A stretch of 64,000 bases of DNA from Rheinheimera oceanensis (GTDB taxonomy: Bacteria > Pseudomonadota > Gammaproteobacteria > Enterobacterales > Alteromonadaceae): NCBI RefSeq assembly GCF_018831085.1, contig NZ_JAGPNM010000001.1, positions 744,001 to 808,000 of the forward strand. The letters are read 5' to 3'. A program made the position numbers and the translations under genes. A model generated the notes under the pieces. That model ran no database searches. It worked only from the letters and a program-made list of their open reading frames with translations, and was not told the origin of the DNA. Of the stretch, positions 8,758 through 17,265 are shown piece after piece; positions within the stretch are counted from its first letter, which is position 1; each line of letters starts with the position of its first letter.

Positions 8758-10821
8758 ATGCGTTGGCAAATTGAAGGTTTTGTTTTTTGTGATCAGCAAC
8801 AGTCGCTAACGCATGATGGTAAAAGGCAACAACTGGAACCTATTCTGGTTGAATTACTCAGCTACTTTTGCAATAACCCGGATAACATCATCAGCAGAGA
8901 CACTCTGGTTGAAACAGTATGGCTTGGCCGCACAGTAACAGATAGCGCCGTGAACAGAGCCATTACCAAATTGCGGCGTTGTTTTGCAGATGATCCCAGA
9001 ACCCCCAGATTTATCGCTACCTTTCCGAAAAAGGGCTATAAATTTATTGCTGTAGCTAACAGAATAACACCCGATGATACAACTACTTTGCAACCAGGCA
9101 ATACAGCTTTGCCTGTGCGCACAGCCCGGCGCCAAGCATCGGGTAAATGGCTCCTTTATACCACTGCTGCCGCCATAGCCGTTGCTATCGGCTTGTTGTG
9201 GTATCAGGGTAGCGACAAGGCCACTTCATTGTTTACTGCAGCAAAACCCCTTACCCGCTCTTCAGGGCAAGAATGGCAACCACGGATTTCACCCGACCAG
9301 CAATACCTGACATACACCGAAATTGTTTCCAATAATATGCAGTTGTTTATCAAGAAGTTATCTGACGGCCATACAATAGAAGTGATGTCAGAAGCTGAGG
9401 CCAATGCCTGGGTTGGACCTGCCAGCTGGAGCCCTGCAGGTGATAAAATTGTTTATCTGGTGGCGACTAAAGATTACTGCCGCTATTACCTGCAAGCATT
9501 TGACGCTATGACACTAGGCGAGCCACAGCTAATTCACAATTGCCCTGCCGGTAGTTACGGCAAAATTGCCTTTACGCATAGCGATAACCTGTTAGTTTTT
9601 ACTGAACGCTCCGCAGCCAACGCGCCCTACGTGCTATTTGCATTTGACCTGGCAACAGGCAAAAAGCGCAAACTTAACCAGCCACCACTGATACTGGCTG
9701 GTAATGTGTCGTTCGATTTGCATCCAACGCAAAACAAACTGCTGGTGTCCTCCGTAGACGAGCAAATGTGGGAGCGTTTTTATAGCCTCGACCTGAACAC
9801 CGATACAATAAAACTGCTGTTTAAGCTAAACAGCTACATCTGCTGTGGTATTTGGGATCATAGCGGAAAGCGCGTAGTGTTGATGGGTGAACACCCGGCA
9901 GTACAACTTATTAGCTACGATCTGCAAGGCACAGACCGGCAGGTAATTTATGCCGGCTCACAACAATTACATGCACCGGAACGGCACCCGAATGGCCGCG
10001 ACTACGTCTTTGCCGCTGGCAGCAGCAACCTCGATGTGCATTTCTATAGTTTTAGCTCAGGGCAAACACAACAGATTACCAATACGTCTGTGGATGACAG
10101 GTTGGTGGTGATCAGCCCACAGCAGAACAAGGTGGCCTACGTCGGGCTGGCAAGTGGCACAGAAGAAATCTGGCTGGCAGATAGCGATGGCAAAAATCAG
10201 CGCCAGCTGAGCCATTTTGCTGATCAACGGCATTTCCTGGATTTAACCTGGTCACCAGATGGCAAACAGCTGGCGGCTCTGATGCTAAACGAAATCCATC
10301 TGTTTGATATCAGCCATAACAGCAACCGGGTTTTGCTGATCCCACAGACAGAGATCCGTGCTATATCTTTTCAGGATCAGCAAAAGCTGTTTTACAGCGT
10401 AAAGCAAGACGGCAACTGGCTTGTTAAACAGTACAATCTTGCAACCAATGAAGTCTCAGCCACAGAGAGTAAATGGCAGTTTGTCCGCTTCGCTGTCAAT
10501 GCTGACGATACCTTGTGGTTGGATCAGCAAAACAACCTCTATACAGGCGCAACTGCTCAACCGGCAGAACTGCCTCAGCCCGACAGTCTTAATATCATGG
10601 CAGGGCGACATTTTAATTTACGAAAACTCGGCGCCAACTGGTACTGGCAACTCTGGGACAACGATCAGTATCAGCTCTATAGCATAACGGCAGAACACCA
10701 GCAGCCCCAACCGCTGCTGCGCTCCGACAGCCCGCATTTTGATCTGTCTGAAACCGGGATTTTTTACCATGTTGCCGAGCAGCGCAATACTGATATCTTT
10801 CAAACCGTAGCGCTGAAGTAG
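8758..10821 (+). CDS. CadC-like membrane transcription regulator with TolB-type propeller
   Basis: 687 residues in three parts. Residues 1-100 form an OmpR/PhoB-type winged helix (DTLVETVWLGRTVTDSAVN, then FIATFPKKGYKFIAV). One transmembrane helix follows at about 130-148 (WLLYTTAAAIAVAIGLLWY). The large periplasmic part has repeated WSPxGxK/ISPDQQY strands of a TolB/WD40-like beta-propeller. This is the architecture of one-component membrane regulators that sense a periplasmic signal. It diverges from the secreted serine hydrolase with a 157-base shared promoter region, so the hydrolase is the most likely target. Confidence 0.83.
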   Translation: MRWQIEGFVFCDQQQSLTHDGKRQQLEPILVELLSYFCNNPDNIISRDTLVETVWLGRTVTDSAVNRAITKLRRCFADDPRTPRFIATFPKKGYKFIAVANRITPDDTTTLQPGNTALPVRTARRQASGKWLLYTTAAAIAVAIGLLWYQGSDKATSLFTAAKPLTRSSGQEWQPRISPDQQYLTYTEIVSNNMQLFIKKLSDGHTIEVMSEAEANAWVGPASWSPAGDKIVYLVATKDYCRYYLQAFDAMTLGEPQLIHNCPAGSYGKIAFTHSDNLLVFTERSAANAPYVLFAFDLATGKKRKLNQPPLILAGNVSFDLHPTQNKLLVSSVDEQMWERFYSLDLNTDTIKLLFKLNSYICCGIWDHSGKRVVLMGEHPAVQLISYDLQGTDRQVIYAGSQQLHAPERHPNGRDYVFAAGSSNLDVHFYSFSSGQTQQITNTSVDDRLVVISPQQNKVAYVGLASGTEEIWLADSDGKNQRQLSHFADQRHFLDLTWSPDGKQLAALMLNEIHLFDISHNSNRVLLIPQTEIRAISFQDQQKLFYSVKQDGNWLVKQYNLATNEVSATESKWQFVRFAVNADDTLWLDQQNNLYTGATAQPAELPQPDSLNIMAGRHFNLRKLGANWYWQLWDNDQYQLYSITAEHQQPQPLLRSDSPHFDLSETGIFYHVAEQRNTDIFQTVALK

Positions 10822-10846
10822 CACATCACCATAAATCCCGTTATAT

Positions 10847-10868
10847 AAAAAAGCCCGGCAAGCCGGGC
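10847..10868 (-). terminator. Rho-independent terminator of xylA
   Basis: On the minus strand the stem GCCCGGC/GCCGGGC (7 base pairs, two-base TT spacer) is followed by six U. It lies 24 bases after the xylA stop codon. Confidence 0.85.
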
Positions 10869-10891
10869 AACAACAACGGGGTAGTACAACC

Positions 10892-12211
10892 TTAGCGGTA
10901 CAGCACCAGATTAACCTGGTTTTCTAACCTTTCTTGCTGGCCGCTCACTGCTTGCGGGTTCAGTTGCTCACGCGCGACCATATCAGCCAGTGATTGCAGG
11001 CTGTGCTCACCGCTCTGAATGGCTTTACCCAGCGTGTTACTCCAGCCAGCGTAGCGTTTGGCAACTGCGGCGCTGAGGAAGTCTTTTTCCAGCAAGGTAG
11101 CGGCGCGTTTTAATGCCATGGCCAGATGGTCCATGCCACCGATATGGCCGTAAAACAGATCGTAACGATCGACACTTTGGCGGCGTAACTTAGCGTCGAA
11201 ATTAAAACCGCCGGTAGATAAACCGCCCGATTTTAAAATTTCGTACATTACCAGGCTTAACTCTTCCACGTTGATAGGAAACTGATCGGTATCCCAGCCA
11301 TTTTGTGCGTCACCACGGTTAGCATCGATGCTGCCAAAAATACCCAGCGAAATAGCAGTTGCCACTTCATGGTGGAAAGAATGGCCTGCCAGGGTGGCAT
11401 GGTTGGCTTCGATATTAACTCTGAACTCTTTTTCCAGGCCATACTGCTTTAAAAAGCCGTACACTGTTGCTGAGTCATAATCGTACTGGTGTTTAGTGGG
11501 CTCTTGCGGTTTAGGCTCGATCAGTAAGGTGCCTTTAAAACCAATTTTATGCTTATGCTCTACCACCATTTGCATAAAGCGGCCCAGTTGGGCTCTTTCC
11601 TGGCGCAGATCAGTGTTAAGCAGTGTTTCGTAGCCTTCACGGCCGCCCCACAGTACATAGTTATCACCGCCCAGCCGTTTGGTGGCGTTCAGGGCGTGAA
11701 ATACCTGGGTAGCGCCGTAACTGAACACTTCAGGATCGGGGTTAGACGCGGCACCGGCGGCATAGCGCGGGTTGCTGAATAAATTCGCGGTACCCCACAA
11801 CAACTTAACGCCGGTTTGCGCTTGCTTTTGTTCCAACACATCTACCATGGCCGCGAAATTATTCACGTACTCTTTGATGCTGTTGCCTTCGGGCGCTACG
11901 TCGATGTCATGGAAACAGTAATACGGAATACCTAACTTTTGGAAAAATTCAAAGGCGACATCGGCTTTGTGTTTTGCCTGTTGCATAGCATCACCGGCTG
12001 CCAGCCAGGGACGGTTAAATGTGGGCTGGCCAAACACATCCTGGCCGTTCCAGCAGAAGTTATGCCAGTAACAGGCTGCCATACGCAGGTGTTCTGCCAT
12101 GGTTTTACCGAGGATTTTTTCACTGGCGTTGTAATGTTTAAATGCGAGGGGATTGGTGCTGTCAGCACCTTCATAGGCGATTTTATCTACTTTATCGAAA
12201 TACTGAGCCAC
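10892..12211 (-). CDS. xylA: Xylose isomerase
   Basis: XylA interconverts D-xylose and D-xylulose in the cytoplasm. The GTG at 12211 is chosen because AAGGAG lies 6 bases upstream and the protein then begins [15 protein letters not shown], as in E. coli XylA, giving 439 residues (family about 440). The frame stays open upstream to 12400, but that part does not resemble XylA. Active-site motifs are [11 protein letters not shown] (catalytic His and Asp), [18 protein letters not shown] (metal Glu and Lys) and [15 protein letters not shown]. It follows xylB in the same direction after a 249-base leader and ends in a clear terminator. Confidence 0.96.
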   Translation of the reverse strand: MAQYFDKVDKIAYEGADSTNPLAFKHYNASEKILGKTMAEHLRMAACYWHNFCWNGQDVFGQPTFNRPWLAAGDAMQQAKHKADVAFEFFQKLGIPYYCFHDIDVAPEGNSIKEYVNNFAAMVDVLEQKQAQTGVKLLWGTANLFSNPRYAAGAASNPDPEVFSYGATQVFHALNATKRLGGDNYVLWGGREGYETLLNTDLRQERAQLGRFMQMVVEHKHKIGFKGTLLIEPKPQEPTKHQYDYDSATVYGFLKQYGLEKEFRVNIEANHATLAGHSFHHEVATAISLGIFGSIDANRGDAQNGWDTDQFPINVEELSLVMYEILKSGGLSTGGFNFDAKLRRQSVDRYDLFYGHIGGMDHLAMALKRAATLLEKDFLSAAVAKRYAGWSNTLGKAIQSGEHSLQSLADMVAREQLNPQAVSGQQERLENQVNLVLYR

Positions 12212-12460
12212 GCTGCTCTCCTTGGTTTTGCACATATGCTGCTGGTGTAATGTTGGGCAATGATGCGGCTTATCACAATTATGTTTTTTCAGAGCCATCT
12301 TGTGCTTTTCAACATAATTGCCGTCATCATTGCTGCTGTAGCGTTGTTGGTTGCGTGCCTTCGCCCCAATCACATAGTTTACTATGCTCATGGGGCTCAT
12401 CCGCTTGCTGCCTGGCTACAACAGCAATGATTCAGGCAATATCAGCTCTGCAGCTGTAAC
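12212..12460 (-). promoter_or_regulatory. Leader between xylB and xylA, with a 34-base palindrome
   Basis: This 249-base stretch precedes xylA on the minus strand. It contains the palindrome at 12363-12396 and a downstream segment that stays open in the xylA frame for 63 codons without resembling protein. I see no strong sigma-70 promoter. The leader may carry a processing or attenuation structure that sets different XylB and XylA levels; alternatively it is a repeat insertion. Confidence 0.4.
12363..12396. repeat. 34-base interrupted palindrome, dispersed-repeat candidate, copy 1
   Basis: The outer arms GCCCCA/TGGGGC (12363-12368, 12391-12396) and inner arms CATAGT/ACTATG (12373-12378, 12381-12386) are symmetric about TT, with four unpaired bases between arms on each side. 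It shares the core TCACATAGTT and a GC-rich flank with the palindrome at 61419-61454. On the minus strand both copies are followed, or (copy 2, plus strand) closely followed, by a CGCArCCAACAAmGCTrCAGC segment. Confidence 0.6.
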
Positions 12461-13939
12461 TTAAAAATGCCCGGCCAGGCTCTGGTACAGTGCCTTGAAT
12501 TTGCTGTAGCGCGGCAATAGCGCGGCATGGCGCTGGCTGTCGGGCAGATGCCGGCTTACCAGCTCAGGTTGCGGGCAAATATCGGCCATTAGCGTGTGCG
12601 GCTCCATTGCCAGCTGCGCCAGCCTGGCAGCGCCCAGTGCAGGCCCCACTTCACCGCTTTGGCGAAAGCTAAGCGGCAGGTCTAATATATCTGCCAGTAG
12701 CTGGCGCCAATAGGCGCTGCGGGCGCCGCCGCCAATAAGGTTAATTTCTGTCGGCAGCAGGCCGCTGGCATGCACGGCATCGGCCCCCTGCGCCAGGGCA
12801 AAGCTCACACCCTCTAACACCGAATAGGTAAGCGCTTTGCGATCTGTACTGTGGCTTAAACCAAACCAGACGCCTTTAGCATTAGGGTTATTGTGTGGCG
12901 TACGTTCGCCAGATAAATAAGGCAAAAACAGTGGCAGCTCTGCAATATCGGCACTTATATCAGCAGTTGTATCAGCACTGGCCTGCTCCAGTTCGGCTAA
13001 CAGTTCAGCCACCGGGGCATGCGCCACCTGATCGGCGTACCATTGCAGGCAACTGGCGGCACTTAAGGTTACCGACATTAAATGCCAGCTACCGGGTAAT
13101 GCATGGCAAAAACTATGCACTGCCGACTGCGGATTCGCCATAAACCCATCGCTGACCGCAAAATACACACCCGAGGTGCCAAGCGACAACATTGCCTGCC
13201 CAGCACGGACAATACCTGCGCCAACAGCGCCGGCGGCGTTATCCCCCCCACCGGCAACCAGTGGTACTTCGGCCATACCCCAGCGCTGTGCCAGTTCCGG
13301 CAGCAAAGTACCGGTGATCTGGTTGCCTTCATACAATTGCGGCATTTGGCCCCGCTGTAAACCGCAGGCCTGCAGCAGTGCATCACTCCAGTCCCGTTTG
13401 GCCATATCCAGCCATAAAGTACCGGCCGAATCAGACAGATCAGAGGCAAAATCACCGCTTAAGCAAAAGCGCAGGTAGTCTTTTGGCAATAATACTTTTG
13501 CGACACGGGCGAAGTGCTCTGGCTCATTTTGATGCAACCATAACAATTTTGGTGCAGTAAAACCGGGCATGGCCAGGTTGCCGGTAAGCTGCTGCAATTG
13601 TGGCACCTGTTGCTGCAACTGCTGGCACTGCGCAAAAGCGCGGCCATCGTTCCAGAGTATCGCCGGGCGGATTACCTGGTTGTTGCTGTCAAGCAAGGTG
13701 GCGCCATGCATTTGCCCCGCCAGCCCGATGGCTTTTACCCCGGCTAACGACTGGCGCTGGCTTAGCTGGGCCATGCATTGCTGCAGGCCGGCCCACCAGT
13801 GCTGTGGGTCTTGCTCTGACCATAACGGATAAGGCCGGCTTACCAAAAGTTCGCTACTGCTGCTGTCAATAACGCTGCCGGTGCTACTAAGTAAAATAAC
13901 CTTTATGCCGGATGTGCCTAAGTCTATACCTATGTACAT
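12461..13939 (-). CDS. xylB: Xylulokinase
   Basis: A 492-residue FGGY-family kinase that phosphorylates D-xylulose to D-xylulose 5-phosphate. Motifs: the phosphate-1 loop YIGIDLGTSGIKVILL at residues 2-17, GQMHGATLLD (substrate-binding Met-His), AILWNDGRA, and GGGARSAYWRQLLADI near the C terminus. ATG 13939 is preferred over an in-frame TTG two codons upstream because E. coli XylB also starts MYIGIDLGTSG. It is upstream of xylA, the reverse of the E. coli xylAB order, and divergent from xylR. Confidence 0.95.
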   Translation of the reverse strand: MYIGIDLGTSGIKVILLSSTGSVIDSSSSELLVSRPYPLWSEQDPQHWWAGLQQCMAQLSQRQSLAGVKAIGLAGQMHGATLLDSNNQVIRPAILWNDGRAFAQCQQLQQQVPQLQQLTGNLAMPGFTAPKLLWLHQNEPEHFARVAKVLLPKDYLRFCLSGDFASDLSDSAGTLWLDMAKRDWSDALLQACGLQRGQMPQLYEGNQITGTLLPELAQRWGMAEVPLVAGGGDNAAGAVGAGIVRAGQAMLSLGTSGVYFAVSDGFMANPQSAVHSFCHALPGSWHLMSVTLSAASCLQWYADQVAHAPVAELLAELEQASADTTADISADIAELPLFLPYLSGERTPHNNPNAKGVWFGLSHSTDRKALTYSVLEGVSFALAQGADAVHASGLLPTEINLIGGGARSAYWRQLLADILDLPLSFRQSGEVGPALGAARLAQLAMEPHTLMADICPQPELVSRHLPDSQRHAALLPRYSKFKALYQSLAGHF

Positions 13940-14150
13940 TTGCAATAATTATCCGAATGTTAGCGCTGATAAACGCATCTTTGATGAGCCTGCTGTCAGC
14001 AGCAATTACGAAAATTCATAATTAATGGCTGAATTATGTTTTCTGGTTTGCCTGCCGCGCTGGCTGGTCTAATATTGAACACGCTTGCACTATTTTAGTT
14101 AAAAATACAAAACAAAAATAATAACCAGATAAACCAGACGGGGCGGGGAT
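13940..14150. promoter_or_regulatory. Divergent xylB/xylR control region
   Basis: 211 AT-rich bases between xylB (minus) and xylR (plus). An inverted repeat CATAATT (14017-14023) / AATTATG (14032-14038) is separated by eight bases. The right arm is part of GAATTATGTTTT (14031-14042), a 12-mer also present upstream of the GH8/XylE pair. This is the best candidate XylR operator. The function is inferred from position and recurrence. Confidence 0.5.
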
Positions 14151-15347
14151 ATGTTTAAGGCCAAACACAGCATTACGTTGTTGTTTAATGCGAACAAAGT
14201 TTACGATAGACAGGTTATTGAGGGTATAGGGCACTATTTGCAGTCATCTAAAGTGGATTGGGATCTGTATCTGGAAGAGGATTTTCTCTGCCGGCTGGAG
14301 CATATTCACGAGTGGAGCGGCGATGGCATTATTGCCGATTTTGATGATATGAATATCCAGCGCGCTTTGGCAGGTACAGTTAAACCGCTGGTTGGTGTTG
14401 GTGGGTCTTACACCAATGCCGCCGATTATCCGGCAGTACCCTATGTCGCTACCGATAACTACGCTTTAGTGCAAAGTGCCTATGAGCATTTAAAACGCAA
14501 AGGGCTGGATCGCTTTGCGTTTTACAGTGTGCCGGTTGATGAGCACCACCGCTGGGCAAAAGAGCGCGAAAATGCCGTGCGCACGCTAACGGCGCAAGAT
14601 GGTTACGATTGTCAGGTATATCAGGGCCACTGCACCCGGCCGGAAACCTGGCAATATGCGATGAACCGCCTGACCGACTGGATCCAGGGCCTGCCCAAAC
14701 CAATTGGCATTATTGCCGTAACCGACTCACGCGCCCGCCATTTGTTGCAGGCCTGTGAGCATGTTGGCATTATTGTGCCGGACAATATCGCCATTATTGG
14801 TATCGACGATGATGATATCGCCCGTTACCTCAGCCGCATCAGTTTAAGCTCGGTAACCCAGGGTTGTTTTGAAATGGGCTACAAGGCTGCCAAGTTGCTG
14901 CATATGCAACTGAATAATATTGATGTCGGCAATAAGCGTATTCTGGTGCCGCCGGTGGGCGTGGCTTCGCGCCAGTCTACCGATTTTAAAGCACTGCGGG
15001 ACCCTTATGTTATTCAGGCTATGCATTACATTCGCCGCCATGCAACCCGTGGCGCCAAGGTTGAACAGGTTACTGACTTTGTTGGTATTTCGCGCTCTAA
15101 CTTAGAACAACGCTTCCGCTCAGAGCGTGGCCATTCTATTCACACAGAATTGCATAACCAAAAGCTGACCAAAGCCTGCAAAATGCTGAGAGAAACCGAG
15201 GTTAATCCCACCGAAATTGCAAAAATGTGCGGTTACCCATCGTTACAATATATGTATGCCGTTTTTCAGCGCCATTTCAGCCAGACACCGAAAGAGTACC
15301 GTACTGAGCGCAATGACGCCTTTAACGGCATGGCGGTAAATGATTAA
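14151..15347 (+). CDS. xylR: Xylose operon activator XylR
   Basis: 398 residues. Residues 1-270 are a periplasmic-binding-protein-like xylose sensor (VYDRQVIEGIGHYLQ, GIIAVTDSRARHLLQACEHV, PDNIAIIGIDDDDI). The C-terminal 100 residues form an AraC-type double helix-turn-helix (VEQVTDFVGISRSNLEQRFR, then EIAKMCGYPSLQYMYAVFQR). This fusion is characteristic of XylR (E. coli 392 residues), which activates xyl promoters on xylose binding. It diverges from xylBA, has a GGGGCGGGGA region before ATG 14151, and ends in a terminator. Confidence 0.95.
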   Translation: MFKAKHSITLLFNANKVYDRQVIEGIGHYLQSSKVDWDLYLEEDFLCRLEHIHEWSGDGIIADFDDMNIQRALAGTVKPLVGVGGSYTNAADYPAVPYVATDNYALVQSAYEHLKRKGLDRFAFYSVPVDEHHRWAKERENAVRTLTAQDGYDCQVYQGHCTRPETWQYAMNRLTDWIQGLPKPIGIIAVTDSRARHLLQACEHVGIIVPDNIAIIGIDDDDIARYLSRISLSSVTQGCFEMGYKAAKLLHMQLNNIDVGNKRILVPPVGVASRQSTDFKALRDPYVIQAMHYIRRHATRGAKVEQVTDFVGISRSNLEQRFRSERGHSIHTELHNQKLTKACKMLRETEVNPTEIAKMCGYPSLQYMYAVFQRHFSQTPKEYRTERNDAFNGMAVND

Positions 15348-15421
15348 CCTGAACCGCTGCTATTTGCCCGGTTAGCGCTTTGCGCAAAAAACGCACAGCG
15401 CAGACGTATTTTCATAACACT

Positions 15422-15450
15422 AAGGCCATTGATGAATATGGCCTTTTTTC
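15422..15450 (+). terminator. Rho-independent terminator after xylR
   Basis: The stem AAGGCCAT (15422-15429) / ATGGCCTT (15438-15445) has an 8-base loop and is followed by a T run to 15449. It separates xylR from the GH43-GH115 pair. Confidence 0.88.
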
Positions 15451-15525
15451 TTTTAATGACACTACCTTTTTATGTAACGGGCCAGCGCACAGGCTGCCCC
15501 GGCATTGACAGCGGGAGTGTTATAA

Positions 15526-17265
15526 ATGACAAACAACTATCGGACGGTGTTACAACAATCAGTACTGGGGCTGGTATTTTGCTTAAGCGCCTGCCAACCC
15601 GCTGTGGATACAGCAGCAAACCACACCACTGAGCCTGTACCAGCACCTGCAGCCGCACAATTTAACTGGTTTGAATATCAGGGCCTTGACCCGCTGTTTG
15701 CCGAGCCATTAGCGCAGGGCACCTATCAAAACCCGGTACTGGCAGGTTTTTTCCCTGACCCCAGCATTACCCGCAATGGCGACGACTATTATATGACGGT
15801 GTCGTCTTTTACTTACACGCCCGGGCTGCCCATTTTACATAGCCGCGATCTGGTAAACTGGCAGCTTATTGGTTATGCGCTAACACGCCAGTCGCAAATG
15901 GAAATGGCTGGTCTGCAGGTGTCGCGCGGTATTTTCGCCCCTACGCTGCGTTACCATAACGGCACTTACTATATTATCACCACCGTGGTAGACAGAGGCG
16001 GCAATTTCATTCTTACCGCTACCGATCCGGCTGGCCCCTGGTCTGATCCCATCTGGCTACCTGAAGTGGAAGGTATTGATCCGGATATTTTCTTTGATGA
16101 CGATGGCAAGGTATATATTGCCCACAATGGCGACCCCGTCGAATCATTGTACGAGGGCCATAAAGCCATTTGGTTATGGGAGTACGATTTAGCAAACCAG
16201 AAAATTATCGCCGACTCGCAGCGCTTATTGGTTAATGGCGGCGTTGACTTAAGCACTAAGCCGATCTGGATTGAAGCCCCGCACCTGTATAAACATGATG
16301 GCTGGTATTATTTACTCTGTGCCGAAGGCGGTACAGCAGATCAGCATTCGGCGGTAATCTTTCGCAGCCGCAGCCTGACCGAACCCTTTGTACCCTACAG
16401 CGGCAACCCTATTCTAACCCAGCGCGATCTGGCACCCGAGCGGCCGGATCCTATTACCACCGCCGGCCATGCCGACTTTGTACAACTGCCCGATGGCAGC
16501 TGGTGGGCGGTATTTCTGGCCAGCCGCGCCTATCAGGAACGCTATTTTAATACCGGCCGTGAAACCTTCTTATTACCGGTTAGCTGGCAGGATGGCTGGC
16601 CGCATATTTTACCGGCCGGTGAAGCTATACCCTACCGCCCTGCCGCCCCGGCCAGCCTGGCCAGGCAGACTGTGTCGCAACCACTAACCGGCAACTTTAG
16701 CTGGCGTGACGACTTTAGCGCAAACACACTGGATTTAAACTGGAATACGTTGCGTAAATATGACCAAAGCTGGCTTAACCTGAGCAACCAGCAACTTACA
16801 CTGCAGGCCGGTGCCACCGGGCTGGATTCTTCCGAGCAACCGGCTTTTATTGGCCGTCGCCAGCAACATACCCATTTTGATGCCAGCACCAGCCTGACAC
16901 TGCCTGCCGGGCAAGTTTCTGCAAGCCCGTTTTCTGCCGGAATAGTAGCGTTTCAAAACGAGCAGTATCACTACTATCTGGGTATTAAAACCCACGGTGA
17001 GCAGGTGAGCATTTTTCTGGAACAGGCCAATGGCGGCGCACCGCAGCAAATAGCCAGCCAGCCGCTAACCAGCGCCACTGACCAAATCCGCCTGAAAATA
17101 AGCGGCCGCGCCGGTAGCATCAACTTTTATTACGCAAAGGGCAACGATGACTGGCAAGCGCTGGCAGGTACCCAGGACGCCACACTGTTAAGCACGCAGG
17201 TAGCCGGTGGTTTTGTTGGCACTATGCTGGGTTTACATAGCCGACAGGAAACCGGGGGTAACTGA
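15526..17265 (+). CDS. GH43 beta-xylosidase/alpha-L-arabinofuranosidase, lipoprotein, with C-terminal beta-sandwich
   Basis: 579 residues with a lipobox LSAC (Cys23), so exported and lipid-anchored. The GH43 domain spans about residues 65-370: general base D78 in FFPDPS, the EGIDPDIFFDDDGK aspartate, and WIEAPHLYK with the acid glutamate. Residues about 385-575 form the beta-sandwich common to GH43 xylosidases (WRDDFSANTLDLNWNTLR). It probably trims xylose or arabinose from xylan fragments. Its TGA overlaps the ATG of the GH115 gene, so the two are translationally coupled. GGGAG lies 6 bases before ATG 15526. Confidence 0.88.
   Translation: MTNNYRTVLQQSVLGLVFCLSACQPAVDTAANHTTEPVPAPAAAQFNWFEYQGLDPLFAEPLAQGTYQNPVLAGFFPDPSITRNGDDYYMTVSSFTYTPGLPILHSRDLVNWQLIGYALTRQSQMEMAGLQVSRGIFAPTLRYHNGTYYIITTVVDRGGNFILTATDPAGPWSDPIWLPEVEGIDPDIFFDDDGKVYIAHNGDPVESLYEGHKAIWLWEYDLANQKIIADSQRLLVNGGVDLSTKPIWIEAPHLYKHDGWYYLLCAEGGTADQHSAVIFRSRSLTEPFVPYSGNPILTQRDLAPERPDPITTAGHADFVQLPDGSWWAVFLASRAYQERYFNTGRETFLLPVSWQDGWPHILPAGEAIPYRPAAPASLARQTVSQPLTGNFSWRDDFSANTLDLNWNTLRKYDQSWLNLSNQQLTLQAGATGLDSSEQPAFIGRRQQHTHFDASTSLTLPAGQVSASPFSAGIVAFQNEQYHYYLGIKTHGEQVSIFLEQANGGAPQQIASQPLTSATDQIRLKISGRAGSINFYYAKGNDDWQALAGTQDATLLSTQVAGGFVGTMLGLHSRQETGGN

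Noticed and set aside
12212..12400. N-terminal extension of xylA by 63 codons
   Set aside because: The extra part resembles no XylA, overlaps a palindromic repeat, and a GTG with a strong AAGGAG gives the normal protein start.
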